Positions 37,894-50,764 are shown, counted from the first letter of the stretch. The stretch is 64,000 nt of DNA from Phoenix dactylifera (GCF_009389715.1 NC_052400.1:20491674-20555673), one strand, 5' to 3'. Made by a program: numbers and translations. The notes: generated by a model not told the origin, from the sequence alone.

Positions 37894-40800
37894 TCATCTT
37901 CTCGACCGCAATTTTGATGATGAAGATGAGCGTGCAGACCTATCAAATTCCTCCTTGTCCTCACTAAACGCTTTTATCAGTGCATCTTGCAGTTCAAGGT
38001 ATCTCTTCCTTCTCTCTTCTGAGCCGTCTTGCCCAAGAGAAGTGAGCTCTGTATAGTCGTCATCCATGATCTTGTTAAGAACCTCTGAGCACCGTCGGAA
38101 GAATCGCTTGCCAAGCTCCACTGGCAAACGTCATTATTTAACTCGTCATTAGTTTCATCAAAGGATTATTTTCCCCCATTATTCAGTTAAGCTTTATGCA
38201 CTCTACAGCGAGTGTTTGACCAGGAACAATTGTTTATTCTCTACTCATGCATTAAGAACAGACCCTTGGCACAAGCTGCAGTATCAGATCCGACCTTACC
38301 ACCAAAAGAAATCTACTCTAATCTATTCTCGGTCCTAGAATGATAGAAAAATCAAAATAAAATCATGGTGTAAATTAATGTAATAAAAAAATAAACAGAT
38401 ACATGCAAGTATGTAGAACATGTATGTGTGTATCTATGTCTGTACGTATATGTGTTTATACGTCCATTATCCGTTTGTCTCGCAGGAAGATGGCAGAGGA
38501 ATGGTCTAGAAACTTGTTCCTCAGCTTCTATGTGATGTGAATACAGTTTCAAACTCCAACTCAAAAAGAACTAGATCATCCTAATTTGTTTGAATTATTG
38601 TCTCTGAGTCCGGTGGTGATGAAATGTTAAAACATCTGTGGGTGTTTTTTGTTTTCAATTAATTTCTTAGAGAGTCGGGCAAGCGGAGGTATGAGTTCAT
38701 AAGTTTGTCAAACCATTCCTTGGTTTTAATCCTTTTTCAACCCCTACAAAACTTATAAGACTCTATCTTTTGAAGAACACAAACGACATATTGAACATAA
38801 CATACTCTTATTAAGTCGCTTCTGCCAATAGATCAAGTGTGGATATGAAATAAGATATTTGGTGAACATCTATTATCTAAAATATATTTTAATACACTAT
38901 CAATTCAGATCAGTTGATTGAATAAAGGTTATCAAAAAAGATTTTGGTTTAAGCATGAAAATGATGGTGCAAAAGAACTGCTTGCTTTAACAGCTGCAGC
39001 TCCAGTCTGAAGCTTTAGTGTAGTCACACACTAAAGACAACATTCTCCTTCTTCCTGATTAACATTACATGGCCCTGGATTAGTCTGTCCATGACAATTG
39101 CCTATATTCTTTTAAAGATGTCCAAGTTCTCCAGGGAAAAAAATAAAAAAAACATTCATTGTCGAGCATCGTCTATATTCTTTCCCTCCAAGATAAATTC
39201 TGATCTATGTGGCAGCCTCAGCCAACCTGGTCTAAAATGGACAATTTCTATTCCTATATGTCATTCACCATGAGAGTAGTAACCCTCCTTATAGTTTAGC
39301 CATGCCCTTAGGATATCAGGGTGTGGCCTATGCTTTCCTTCTATTGATTGAAAGTTTCTCGGCGACAAATCTATACCAGTGACATATTTGTTGGCAAAAT
39401 CTATACAAGTGACATATTTGTTGGCAAATTCTATACAAGTGACATATTTGTTGGCACATTATTGTACGGTGTATGCATGAAAAAGAGAGAGTACATGTTA
39501 AAAGCTAATGTGGCACCTGTAAACTATATACTGTTTCACCTCTTCCTATCAAAGAATCCTTTTTTTTAAGAGAGCAATGCTCAGGATTTGAACTCTGGAC
39601 CTCAGGCAAATCATTAGGGCTGAGGAACCAGCCAACTATGTTACCAGTTGTCAGCCAGATAACCATAAATTAATTACTAATTTCATTACTTTCTAGGAAT
39701 CAAACCAGAAAGAATATTGAGAAAAGGATCAAGATGCTGATATAAGTACCTGTTCTAGAGAGTGCTATCATTCGAGCTAGGTACTCCTGCCTGATCCTGA
39801 AAGGTGTTTCATTTAAAACCACTGATGTCCTCTGATTTGTAGTTGTATGGTTTGAAGTAGAACCTAGGGTAAATTCCATAGTGCCATCCACTTGAGCAAT
39901 ATCCATGGCAACTTTTGCCTCCATGGGGAACAAAACCCTTGCAAGAGCAACTGCATGGTCATGCAACAAACATTAAAAAATATCACAAAATTGGATTCCT
40001 GAATAACAGCAGATAGCTGATGCCTTTATATGCTTAGAGAAGTTCTGCAGCAGTCATTACTCCTGTTAATATGTTCTCATTTCCCAATTGACCCCTGCGC
40101 CCCATCTACTACAACATAGCACATCATGTAGTTCCACGATGCCACTTTGGTGACAAATCAAATGATGGATCACTCACTCTTTTCCACATTACCACAATGT
40201 TGGACCACTACCGTCACAGGGTTCCACCATAACTAATCCTTCACGATGTTCAAATTCCTAGCTAACACACTTTTTTGTTATTCAAAATTGATTTGATCGC
40301 CAGCGATGGGACATTTACAAAAATAAGATCGAGGAAGAGAGAGAGAGAGAGAGAGAGAGAAGGTTTCACCTTTCCCACTAGTTTATAGATAGACAGCAAA
40401 ATTGTCTTGTGTATGATTTCTCAAATACAATGATAAGTATGTGGTTTGATTTATGTTTAAATGGCCTCCCTGCATCCATTAAAGCCTAAAAAAGACTATA
40501 GCAGTTTTTTTTCTGTTCCTCTTCTCAGAAGTTTGTTTTGGGAAAGAACACCCCTGTTAATGCTTCAAAATATCGCTTGATATTAGAGGTTTTCTTTTAT
40601 AATTAATAAGTAGGAGCTTGTTCATGTGATTTTAATTACAAACTGATTTATACTTTGTTTTATATTTCTTTCTATTTTTGATAATATAAATCATAGGAGA
40701 GTTTTAGTTACTTACTGTTGAGTATCATGTTCAATTTTAAGATCCAACTATGGGTTGAGTCTACCAGGTATATACAGATGGGTCAGGCAGTGCTCATGGA

Positions 40801-43800
40801 GCATTAGATGTTCAAGGTGGAAAGTATTAACCCACAAGCCAGTTGGATCAGGTTTGGGTGAAGCACTCGATTATGTGTATGCGAGATCAACTCCATTCAA
40901 ACCTAGACCTGACCCAAACTATAGCCACCCTATGTACCATATGTTTATTACATAATCTGCCATTTTTTCTTTAAAATATCATAATTTTGCCTGATCATGT
41001 AAATGAAAATGATTTTGTTAGTATTCATACTTTGGTCCATAATACACAAAGTTCATAGAAACAAAATGCTTCGCTCAGGATCCTTGACCCAAACACCAAG
41101 ACCTAAAGCTTAAGTGTATGATCCATCACACTGTTCACCTTAAAGCATGTTTATTCCCACACTTAACCCACACATTTGACAACTATTTCCTATAGAAATC
41201 ATAAGCAATTCGACATTTTATTAGTAAACTAATTATACAAGAATAATCAAGTGCATCATCAATCAATAAAAACCAACCTAACATCATAATTTACGCTGCT
41301 CTCCATCGTTCTACTGCACTACTTTTCATGTTCATACAAATATTGTTAGTTTTAATCGGTAATCGGTGATCAATTTTCTTTATGTAAAATTCACTTTTTA
41401 TGCTCCAAGATATGATTTAAGAATTTCTTGTTATTCATATGCGGTATAGTTAGTGCGGGGACTTGCAAACAGTAGTTTGCAAGGATCAAAGATTGCCAAT
41501 CCTCAGTTGACAATCTGAAAACAGAGCTAAAATATCTGGCTAACTTATCTTCAGAATCATACAGATGAGAAATATAAGATACTGGTTGCTTGCAATGTTA
41601 CCTAACAAAAATAACAGATATTAGTACTATATCCTATATGACATGCAATGTGAAAGCAACAACTTACATGAATGTGTGCGTATCAATTTAATAGAGTACA
41701 ATCAAAACATAAGTTTGCAGTTATAAGATAAAAATGCAAAACTCCTCCCCAAAGGATAAAAATGCAAAACAATTATGCAGGCAGAAAAATAAATCACCTC
41801 GGTTCTCCAGGTACAATAATCTTCCACGTAGGTCATCACCTGCCATCGCAAGAGAAACAGAAGCTTCTCCTATTAGTGGGTCCCTTCTTTCAGCTTGCTC
41901 TAATATTTCAATGCACAACCCATCCTTGGGAGAAGCCTTTCCTTCTTCAGTAGACCTATAGTAATCCACAGACTTGGTAAGTCTCTTTGAGATTTCAAGT
42001 GCTTTTCTTCCATCTAATGTTAGATCAGATGGTCTAGCTCCCTTTGTTAGCAGGGACACAATAATTTGTGGTTCTCTACGCATCGCAGCTATGTGAAGTA
42101 CGGTATAACCTCTCAGATTTCTGTGATTAACATCTGCAAGTCCAAGATCCAGAACCTCCGTTGTTATTTTTGAGTCACAATGTGCTACAGCATAATGCAG
42201 TGCATACGAATCATCTAAAGAGGTGTGTCCCTCCGTTAGCAGCATTCTGACTAATTCAACATCATCTGAATCAAGAGCTCTATGTATACTTTTGACATGT
42301 TTATTAGGAAAGCCACTGATTTCAGGCCAAACTATTCCAATACTTAAACGCAAATCCATTATTTGCTTGACAATATCTGGAGGCAATGCCTTGTCAAGTG
42401 TGATAAAATCCAGGTCTGACTTGGCTACTATTTCGATGCATTTGGTAAGCAATCTGGCACAAGATTTACTGCACATATTCGCAACATTTAGAATCACTGG
42501 TATATCATCTATAGCCACCTTTTTAAGAATATCAAGAAGGTGTCTCTGCAATGAAACAAAAAAAAGATGATAGCTTACCATCTTCTCAAAGCCCTGAACA
42601 ACAATCAAAAAGAGAAACTACTGCTCAAATTTATAGACATTGTAAAATAGCTTAACCACTACAATAAAATCAATCAAGAAACCTACGTTCCAGGAATAGG
42701 GTTAAGCTAGTTCAACCCACCCAGGAAGGCCCAACACACGCTTTGCTAAACTAGAACCTTAGTCAAAACCAAACTTGCAATTTCCATATAATAGTGCAGC
42801 TTCAGTAAATTACAACGTCATTTCAATATCTTTTAAGACATACTTGCAACATAGGTTTCACTAATACAAGTTCATAAGGACATTATTTGGAGCTTGCAAA
42901 GCTTGCCTTAAGGTCAAGCTTAAATCCAGAAGCGACGATATTGCCATGTCAAACAGCCCTGCAATCAGCTTCAGATCCAAATGTATTGATCAATTAATTT
43001 GAGGAGGATGCAGATTGATAAGGGGTTCAGATGTAGAAGGGTCAAGAAAAAGAAGATCTAAACAAAAATACAAGTTGTGAAAAAGAAAGAAGACTTTGCA
43101 GTGACAGAGCATATATCTCAGATAGGAAAGTTTGCAGGGCCACGATGCCAATTTCATAATCTTTGCTGGTTGTGACCAGTGTTAGGAGTGCGCTTATATA
43201 AATGATGAAGCAATATGAAAGTTGAAACAAATTGAACTATCAATAAAGTTCATTCTCCAATTCATTGTAAAGATTGTTAGTCAATGTCCACCTCCTCCTT
43301 TCGATCCTCAAAGATGTAAATAGATCATCTTCCATCTAAACACTGTTTACTAAAATCCAATTAAGAAAAAGATAATTGTTTTTCAGATAAATCACCTTCT
43401 AATTCAACTCAAACCCAATCCAGAATTCATTTTTAAGCTAACCTATTATTTTAAAACTACTAAAACATCAAGAAAAGAAGGAAGACAAGTAGCAGCAAGC
43501 AGCAAAGATCGAATTTAAGACAACCCGCCTCCAAAATCAACCGAAACCAAATCAAGAACTCATTCTCAAGACAACATTTTCATAGAAACAGTGGGAACAT
43601 CAAGAAAATAGAGGGGGGGGGGGGGGGGGGGGGGAAAGCAAATCAGAACAAGAACTCATTTTTGCAAACATTGCTTAAAATCTCGAACCGCCCAACACAC
43701 AAAAGAATCAAGAAGTAAATAAAAGCGTAGAGCAAAGAAAAATTAAATTTTAGAGAATATAACTCCATGGTCGTCTCAGACCCGACAGAGAAAGCATACA

Positions 43801-44639
43801 ATCAATTAATCTAAAGTTAAAGCCTAGCAAAACTTCAAGAAAACAGGAAGATAACTTAAAACTCGAATCAAGAACTCATTTGTAAGCAAACCGTTACTTA
43901 ACACAGCCGAGAACCTTGCGAGCGCAAGAAGTAAAGATCAAATATTTAGAGAACCCATGTCCAGCCAAAACAGACTCCGAACCCAATCAAGAACTCATCT
44001 TTTTGCTCGAAGCTACACAAAAAAGAAAAAACTTCGAGAAAACAGGGAAAAGAAGCCAGAGAAAGATCGAACAAACCAGTTCTGTGGCCTCACCTGGAAG
44101 AGGTTGACCAGCTCGGAGATCTCGAAGGTGAAGGAGGCATAGAGCACCTGGACCATGAAATCGACGGCGGGCCGGCAGCCCTCGTGGGAGCACTCCTCGT
44201 CGACACACGAGCAAAACCCCCTGGGAAGCGGGCCCACCCGCCCGCGGTAGAGGTACCCAAGAACCGCCACCAGGGCCTCGTACCCGACCTCCAAGTCCCT
44301 CACCAGCTCCCTGAGCTCCAGTTTCGCCGGCACCCCCTTCTCCCGCCTCGCGAACACCTCCCGGAAGAAGGGGCTCCGGGTGGAAAGCACGCAGCGGTGG
44401 GCGCGGACCTCGCGCAGGGGGCTCCCGGCAACGGCGATGCTGGCGTCGGCGCAGAAGTCGAAGTCCGGTGACTGGAAGAGGGAGCCCAGGTTGTCGGAGA
44501 GGCGGCGGAGGGCTTCCACGTCGGCGGTGGCGGACTCCACCACCGAGGCCGCCGCGGGGATGGCGTCGCTGAAGCAGACGGTGCTGCCGTTGTCGGAATC
44601 CGAGAAAGCCGTCGCCGCGGTGAGGTGGCTCACTTCCAT
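37894..44639 (-). CDS. NPR1: NPR1/NH1-type BTB-ankyrin salicylate co-receptor, 4 exons
   Basis: Minus-strand exons are 44639-44094, 42545-41798, 39950-39750 and 38120-37894. Borders are GT-AG and the product is 573 aa, close to the usual 580-590. The BTB/POZ domain (about 60-180) holds the redox-type HRCVLSTRSPFF (Cys83) and the zinc-finger-like CSCVDEECSHEGC (143-155). ANMCSKSCARLL follows, covering the Cys216 region of Arabidopsis NPR1. Ankyrin repeats (about 260-370) include ALHYAVAHCDSKITTE and GYTVLHIAAMRREPQIIV. The C-terminal domain has YLENRVALARVLFP, with Arg431 at the position of the salicylate-binding Arg432, then ELGKRFFRRC and a basic tail SKLRSRR. NPR1 senses salicylate and co-activates TGA bZIP factors at defence genes. 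The sequence favours the NPR1/NH1 branch over NPR3/4 (AMDIAQVDGT, tail). Four exons match the family. Confidence 0.94.
39367..39456. repeat. Three tandem copies of a 30-bp unit in NPR1 intron 3
   Basis: The unit is GTGACATATTTGTTGGCA preceded by AAATCTATACAA, repeated three times with three or four base differences. Each unit is 30 bp, a multiple of three, so it creates a spurious repeated peptide on the plus strand. It lies inside the third intron. Confidence 0.95.
39560..39651 (-). mobile_element. tRNA-derived SINE-like sequence in NPR1 intron 3
   Basis: Read on the minus strand it has an A-box-like TAACATAGTTGGC and, about 45 bp later, a B-box-like AGTTCAAATCC. A short A8 tail follows. 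This is the layout of a tRNA-derived SINE driven by RNA polymerase III. It does not fold into a full tRNA, so it is not called a tRNA gene. Confidence 0.55.
40335..40360. repeat. (GA)n microsatellite in NPR1 intron 2
   Basis: About 13 GA units within the 1.8-kb second intron. Confidence 0.9.
43613..43634. repeat. G22 homopolymer in NPR1 intron 1
   Basis: An unbroken run of about 22 G on the plus strand (C on the transcribed sense). Such long G runs are rare and prone to sequencing and assembly error, so the length should not be trusted. Confidence 0.9.
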
Positions 44640-46153
44640 GTGCGGCGTTTATACAGCGGAAGATTTGTATGGAACAGGAGGAAAAGAGAAGCGAGTGAGA
44701 GGGATGGAAGGTAATGGAAACTGGGGGAGATTGGAGAGAATGAGCACGGAAACGATTTGGATTTATTTGGTCGGAGAAAGAAAAGAGCTAAGGACAGAAA
44801 ACGTAAGAGGGAAGGATGAACCGATAGTGCATGCATGGGCACCCGGAAAAGGGGTCAGCCTATTTAAGTATTTAACTAATTATTCTCATAACTTTTTTTT
44901 TTTTCTCCCATTCGCTTGATAAGCCCGCTCCTACCTTGATGTAGGATAAATGCATCCAACAAAATAAGAAGATAAAATATAAAGAGGCAATCACCAAATT
45001 GACCCACAACATTTCATCAAAATGTTCTGCTATATAGAAGGAGGCCATGTAAGATTCTGATGCTTTTTGGATAGATTGCACTTTTTATCCAAGAAAGTAG
45101 CTCAATCAATTATTTTATTTAATGTGATATATTCTCTGACTAATTAGTAAGTATAAAATGAAAGTGCAATGTTGGTGGTAAATGGACTTCATCCTATCCA
45201 CACTTTTGCATATCAAATGCTTTAAAACAAATAAAAAATATTTAAAAAATAAAATATGCAACTTAGCAAGTAAGCACAAATGATAGATATAGATCATTTC
45301 TCATATTTTCTTAACTGGTTCTATCATCGCATTCATTTTCATGCATGAAATTGGAACATATAAGTTCCAATTACTCCTCGGAGCAACATAATTCATATTT
45401 TTATGCAGCTAGACTGGATGATCATGATATTGATTTAACTGATATTCTAAGTTGTTAATCATGATTATAAACAGCAAAAAAACTATCGGCACATTTTCCT
45501 ACAATGATGGATATATTTGATAATATATGTTCCTTTTTGATATATACAGGTAACAACATACAGGCCCATCCTTATTACGTCCCACATGCGACATGTTAAT
45601 CACAATAAAACCAAATCGAGCTATCAGCCAACCACATTGATTTGCACGGAACTTCAATGTAAAACTAAATAATATTTAAGTAATGCCATCAATTTGCAAT
45701 AATAACTAGAAAAAATCTTAAAATTGATTGTGCCCCAAAGGGCTAGGAAAATTGTGTTGAATTTTGTACCAAAGAAACCATAAACCGACTTCTAAAGCAG
45801 TGTTTGTGGAATCCATCTCGAATTGACTTCAAGACTTCGAATTGACTTCAAGTCTTCAAACAGGACATCGCATGACCAGAAAACCCGTGGAAAGTTTGAG
45901 CGCGGGTATCTTCGATGACCAGGCGCTGCTTCCGGACGATGCAGGTGAAGTGCGGAGGAACACCAGCGATTGGAATCAATGACGTGGCTGTCAGGTGAGG
46001 AGAAAAGTGGCGACCTTTAAGTGGGACAGTACTACGAACATTCATTCCTTTCATACATGTCGTACCCTTATTCAGACACGTGTGGAGACCACATCCGTGG
46101 GTTTTGCATGCGGGGAGGCGAGATAGATTCCAGAGCCCCCGCGAGATTGGCTG
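44640..46153. other. NPR1 upstream region
   Basis: The promoter of the NPR1-like gene must lie here, with a TTAAATAG sequence on the minus strand near 44858-44866 as a weak TATA candidate. A GC-richer patch at 45850-46140 contains ACACGTGT (G-box core) and a 109-codon minus-strand frame without any domain. An immediate 20-bp duplication (GAATTGACTTCAAG) occurs at 45820-45860. Confidence 0.4.
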
Positions 46154-46450
46154 TGTTAGTATAATTTTAGAAATCACGTATCAAATTATAATATTTTTTA
46201 TTATCATAATTCTGTATCAGTTAGTATTATTTTTTTTTATTAGCATAATTTTGTTAGTTTTGTATCAGCGAATATTATTTTTCTTATTAACATGATCATA
46301 TATCAGCTTATATTATTTTTCTTATATAGAGTCTGTACACGAATATATATAACTTCTGAAATGTATCGAATGTGCTGGAATAGAAAAATAAAATCAATTT
46401 TCTCTCTTTCTCTTTTTCTCTTCTTTTTCTCTTTTTTTGTAAATATTTTA
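46154..46450 (+). mobile_element. LTR-like repeat, copy 2
   Basis: It starts TGTTAGTATAATTTTAG and parallels 30893-31200 over about 300 bp: repeated TTAGCATAATTTT units, CATATATCAGCTTATATT, a TTTCTTATATAGAGT promoter-like stretch, a CT-rich run and TAAATATTTTAA. Probable solo LTR of the same family, more AT-biased than copy 1. Confidence 0.5.
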
Positions 46451-47404
46451 ACTTTATTACTTAAGAAGGTTGCTTATTCATAAACTGATCCCATTTTAAG
46501 GGATGGAGATTGTTGAACCAATAGGGATTGTGGCATGAAAGATGCCATATTGCCGTAGATAAGCTTCATAGAGAGGATTATGAATTATTGGTGGTGAGAT
46601 TCAAGTAGATAGAGATGAAGTGTTCAATAACAAGATTTAAAAGGAAAAGTTGCCTCCGAAGGATGATGATGTGAGAAAGGTACTAAAGCCAATTGTTTGA
46701 CACATGTAGGAATTTCTCACTACAATTTTCTTTTTATGCAAAATAACAATAATGAACAACAACAGCACATTTCTGGCTTCAAAGACAATTAGAACTTCAA
46801 CTGTAACATGTTATTATGGTTTGGGATTATCTTAGCATTTTTACCATCAAATTTATATTACTATTGTTCAAAACTTTGAGGTAGGATTATCTTAGCATTT
46901 TTGCCATCAAATTCATTAACATCTTGGGTTTGCAGTGGACTAAATTTTAAGATTTTTTATCACAGCAATGCAGTGCATAAATGAACAGTCTTGTGGGTTT
47001 TTCCTTTGTTATGCACATCATATGTTGCAGGTTTTTTCTTGGTTATGCACATCATACTATTTTATATCTAATTATCAGGTTAAGGTTGCTAAGGGGTCAT
47101 TACAAGAACGAATTGGAGGAAGCAATGAATAAAAGCACTCAAGAGTTGGAAAACAAACAGAGCTTCTACTTGTGAAGTTCGAAGAGTTGCAGAATATGAT
47201 TATCGATCTGCATCTATATCTTCACATATTTTCTTATTTGTGCACATAAAACATTGTAAGCATCCCAGTGGATACAAAATATAGAAGAGATTACATAAAT
47301 ACCAACACCCACATGAGTGCATTTGTTGTTAAATACACCAGTCTACCTAATTTGCTCTTAAAATGCTTTATAGTCCTGGTGTTGTCGTAGATAACCACTA
47401 TTTT
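46451..47404. other. Spacer with short local duplications
   Basis: No gene is seen. TAGGATTATCTTAGCATTTT-type sequence occurs twice (about 46825 and 46882), and GGTTATGCACATCATA-type sequence twice (about 47005 and 47040). These look like small slippage or gap-repair duplications. Confidence 0.5.
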
Positions 47405-47814
47405 TGTAACAACCCAGGATCTCATCCAAAATGGCTAGCCAGAAGGTATTACTTGGGTTCTTTGATCCTGTATAAGTACCCAAGATCTACCCAGCGAATA
47501 ACCGATGTGGAACTAAACACACGCCCGCACGGATCCTCACATACTCTCCCCGTTCAAGTCCTGACGTCTTCATCAGGCTAAGGGTTGAAATATATTCAAA
47601 TCTAATCACAAACACCACGATCGGTCCGTGATCAGCCCCAATGGATCCGTGTTGTAATGTCTCTTAATCCACATAGGTTATCGGCCGGATCTGCTCTAAT
47701 ACCATTTGCAACAACCCAGGATCTCATCCAAAATAGCTAGTTGAAAGGTATTATTAGGATCCTTGATCCTGGATTATTTGTGAGAATAAACACACGCCCG
47801 CACGGATCCTCACA
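47405..47814 (-). mobile_element. TRIM (miniature LTR retrotransposon), copy A, complete
   Basis: Direct repeats at 47405-47541 (137 bp) and 47707-47814 (108 bp, with an internal deletion) begin TG and end CA when read on the minus strand (TGTGAGGATCC ... TTACA). After the upstream repeat, two bases on, comes TGGTATTAGAGC, one mismatch from the primer site for initiator methionine tRNA. Just before the downstream repeat is the purine tract GGGGAGAGTA. Flanks ATTTT/ATTTC fit a 5-bp target duplication with one change. The element is 410 bp with no coding capacity, the definition of a TRIM, and must be mobilised in trans. Confidence 0.85.
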
Positions 47815-49801
47815 ATTTCATTGGCATATTTTGCAAGCTTAGAACTGCATAATTGTGCTCCCAAAGTAATGAAGGCACCTGAATCCAAAGAAATATGTTC
47901 CGCCAAGGCCTATACTTCTGAGGTTAGATGTAAAACAAATAACCAGAACTCACATACTGGCACATATTCTTATATTCCGAAAAAAAAAAGCAAAGGTAAA
48001 ACGAAGACCAGCATGCGTAGTGGGAATCCGATTCTTCCACTAAAGCCAGCAAATTTTGACCATGCAGTTCATACCCAATTTCACAGTATAAATCCAGCTG
48101 TAAGCATAAGAACTGCATATGTGAATATATTCAAGTCTACGAAATAAAGAATAGGCCTACTGATGTAGCTACATTGAGTTTCACAAAATAATTCGAGCTC
48201 TGAATATGAGACCCACTTGCACATAGAATAAGTCTAGGAATTCAAACAAGATAGGCCTGCTTATCTATTTGGATTCATTTTGCACAGAATAAAACAGTCT
48301 AATCTATAAGACCTGCATATTCACTAGTTACTGAACATGTATATGGATTTAAGATAGTTGAACTTAAAAGAAGGTTTCCTTATAAACTTGGATTCAGTTC
48401 CACAAAATAAGCATAAGTATCATCGCATATAGATGTACATGCCAATATTCAATCCTTTTGATGTAAAGCAGGAGGAAGCCTGAGGTTTTATGTACAAAGT
48501 TTATTTGCAAAGGTCTGCCTTCTTGACCTCCCCCATGTAGGAGGTGAAAGAGAGAAACAGGGACCAAGGTTTTCCTTATGTTCCCTTGCATGGGAAAACA
48601 GGCCTGACATAGTTGAAGCAGAGGAACTCAGCATAAGAGGCATCTACGAGAAAGAGCATCTATCTTTTTGTTTTCTTGGTAAATCGGCTGCTCATACTGT
48701 TCTCGCATGAGCATAGTGAGCTGCATCACTAGCAAAAAGGCTACACAAAGCAGAAGGAGAAGTCTGCTGGGTCCAAGCGTCTACCTTTTTCAGCCTGCTT
48801 ACACCACTCGAGTTTCTTCTTCACTTGTGAGGTCCTGGAGTAATGCGTTGTTGATGCTGGGCTTTATGCCAATATTCAATCTTAAAAAATGTAATTGGAG
48901 GTGTACTCGAATAAACAGAGTTTCGCATTTAAACCAAGTTTCTAACACTAACGCATGCACAAGCACATAAATTTAAGTGAAAATGAACTAAAATCAAGGC
49001 CTGTTAATGGATTCAATTTCACCAAATAAATACACCTATCATCATGTATACCGAAATGTCAATCTATTCAATCTTATAAAACAAATCTAGGGCTTGGTCA
49101 TTAAAAATTGATCTAATTTCACATTATAAAACCACAAACTAAAGGACATGAACATGTCTATATATCTAATCCTACCATGAGACTATTCAATCCTTGATCA
49201 GAGAAATCTGAATGATGCTTATAAGTTGATGGATCAAACTAAATTTAAGGCAACAGCATAGTGTACATAGGTAGCAGATGTGATGGGGCCATATGACGAA
49301 CAAGTTGCACCATTTCTCAATTGATGCAGCTGCAAACTCTCTGTAAGTGCCTTATCCAACCCCCATAACCACAGTACCAGATCAAGAGGGATGTTGTCAG
49401 ATGTCATAAAGATATCCTAGAATAAAATTAGGTTGGTATAGAAGTGACAAATGAAAATTTGAGGTTTCTTTTTTTTTTAACTCAACAAGCTCGGTCTATA
49501 TGGGTCAAATGCCATGGTAAATGATATATTCATAAGTTTTCTACCAAAAGGGTGAATTTTATAGTTTGGGCACCCCAGGAAATAGAACCTGAAAAGAAAA
49601 TACAGCAATCATTTGATTATAAGATCCATGTATGACATTATCTGAAGTACTTGCAGTTCACTAACTAGTATGTAGCACTTAAATTCTAGTAATACATACT
49701 ATAAATGAATAATGCAAGATTGCCTAATTTGAGAACATGGTTACACAATAATATGTGACACAAAAGAATCTAAGAACTTGCTTAGCTCAGTACTCACCCA
49801 C
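47815..49801. other. Spacer, nothing recognised
   Basis: AT-rich sequence without a supported gene. The 108-codon plus-strand frame at 47821-48147 has no domain and begins inside the TRIM flank. Confidence 0.45.
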
Positions 49802-50279
49802 TCAAACTTCACGAGGCAAAGAATCTAAGAACTTGTACCGTTCCTCCAAATCTTCTGCCAGTGATTCTTCTTCGTCTCCTTCCTCCTCCTCGTCATTATC
49901 AATGATAAAACCTCCTAAAGTCTCATCTTCTTCATCCCCTTCAATATGTTCATCTTTTTGAGCTTTGACATCTTTCAGCAATGCAGGATGCCTACTATGG
50001 TGGCAATCGGGTCGGGTCAAGCATAAACGGGTCAGGTCAGATGTTAAACAGGTCAGAAAAGTATAAATCTGAACCTGACCTGTTTATTAAACAGATCAAA
50101 AATTACAACCTGAATCCGACCTGTTTAATAAACAGGTCACCCGACCCGACCCGTTTAACCTGTTTATTAAACAGGTGGATTTAACAGGTCGGGTTGGTTT
50201 ATGCTTATCCGTTTAACTAAATATTACTGTAAATAACCAAAAATAAAATACTTAAAATAAAAGAGGACCTTTTTAACCC

Positions 50280-50470
50280 GCTGCCTTCTCGGCTTCTCCC
50301 GACCCATCTGCCGTTCCCCATCGCCGCCGCCCGCTGGCTTCTCCCGAGTCCCGACCCATCCGCCGCTCCCCATCACCGCCACCCGCTGCCTTCTCCCGAC
50401 CCGTCCGCCGCTCCCCATCGCCGCCGCCCGCTGCCTTCTCCCGACCAGTCCGCCGCTCCCCATTGTCGCC
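50280..50470. repeat. Minisatellite inside the hAT element (about 48-bp unit, 4 copies)
   Basis: Units carry CTTCTCCCGACC, CCGCCGCTCCCCATC and CGCCGCCCGCTG in order, repeated about four times with small differences. The unit length keeps frame, giving a repeated Gly/Arg-rich peptide on the minus strand. This is not evidence of a real protein. Confidence 0.8.
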
Positions 50471-50764
50471 TCGTCCACGGCAGCGCGGCTGGTCCCGGCG
50501 TAGGCCCACTCCTCCCAATCCGAGCCCCCGTCCGCCCAGCCGAAGCGGATGAGGACCTTCTCCATCTACCACTAGAAGCCTGGAACCCCGACGATCCCTC
50601 CAAGCCTCGGCTCTAGAGTTACGAGATCGATCTCGCCGAGTAGATGGAGACTGTCCCCCGGATCGCGAAACCCTTGAGTTGCTGCGTTGTTACCTCCATC
50701 GCAGTCCGTGGGCTTGCTCGGGTCCCTGCTGTCGTCGCCGTTGACGAGAAGACGGAAGTAGTCG

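Noticed and set aside
39348-39569. Repeated peptide frame (YTSDIFVG units)
   Set aside because: Produced by a 30-bp tandem repeat inside an NPR1 intron on the opposite strand; not a protein repeat domain.
39560-39651. Possible tRNA gene
   Set aside because: A- and B-box-like motifs are present, but no acceptor stem or cloverleaf can be drawn and an A8 tail follows. SINE-like is the better reading.
44184-44919. Plus-strand frames over NPR1 exon 1 (95 and 179 codons)
   Set aside because: Shadows of the GC-rich BTB exon on the opposite strand; no domains.
45848-46177. 109-codon minus-strand frame near an ACACGTGT site
   Set aside because: No recognisable domain. It overlaps the start of an LTR-like repeat, so it is probably transposon-derived.
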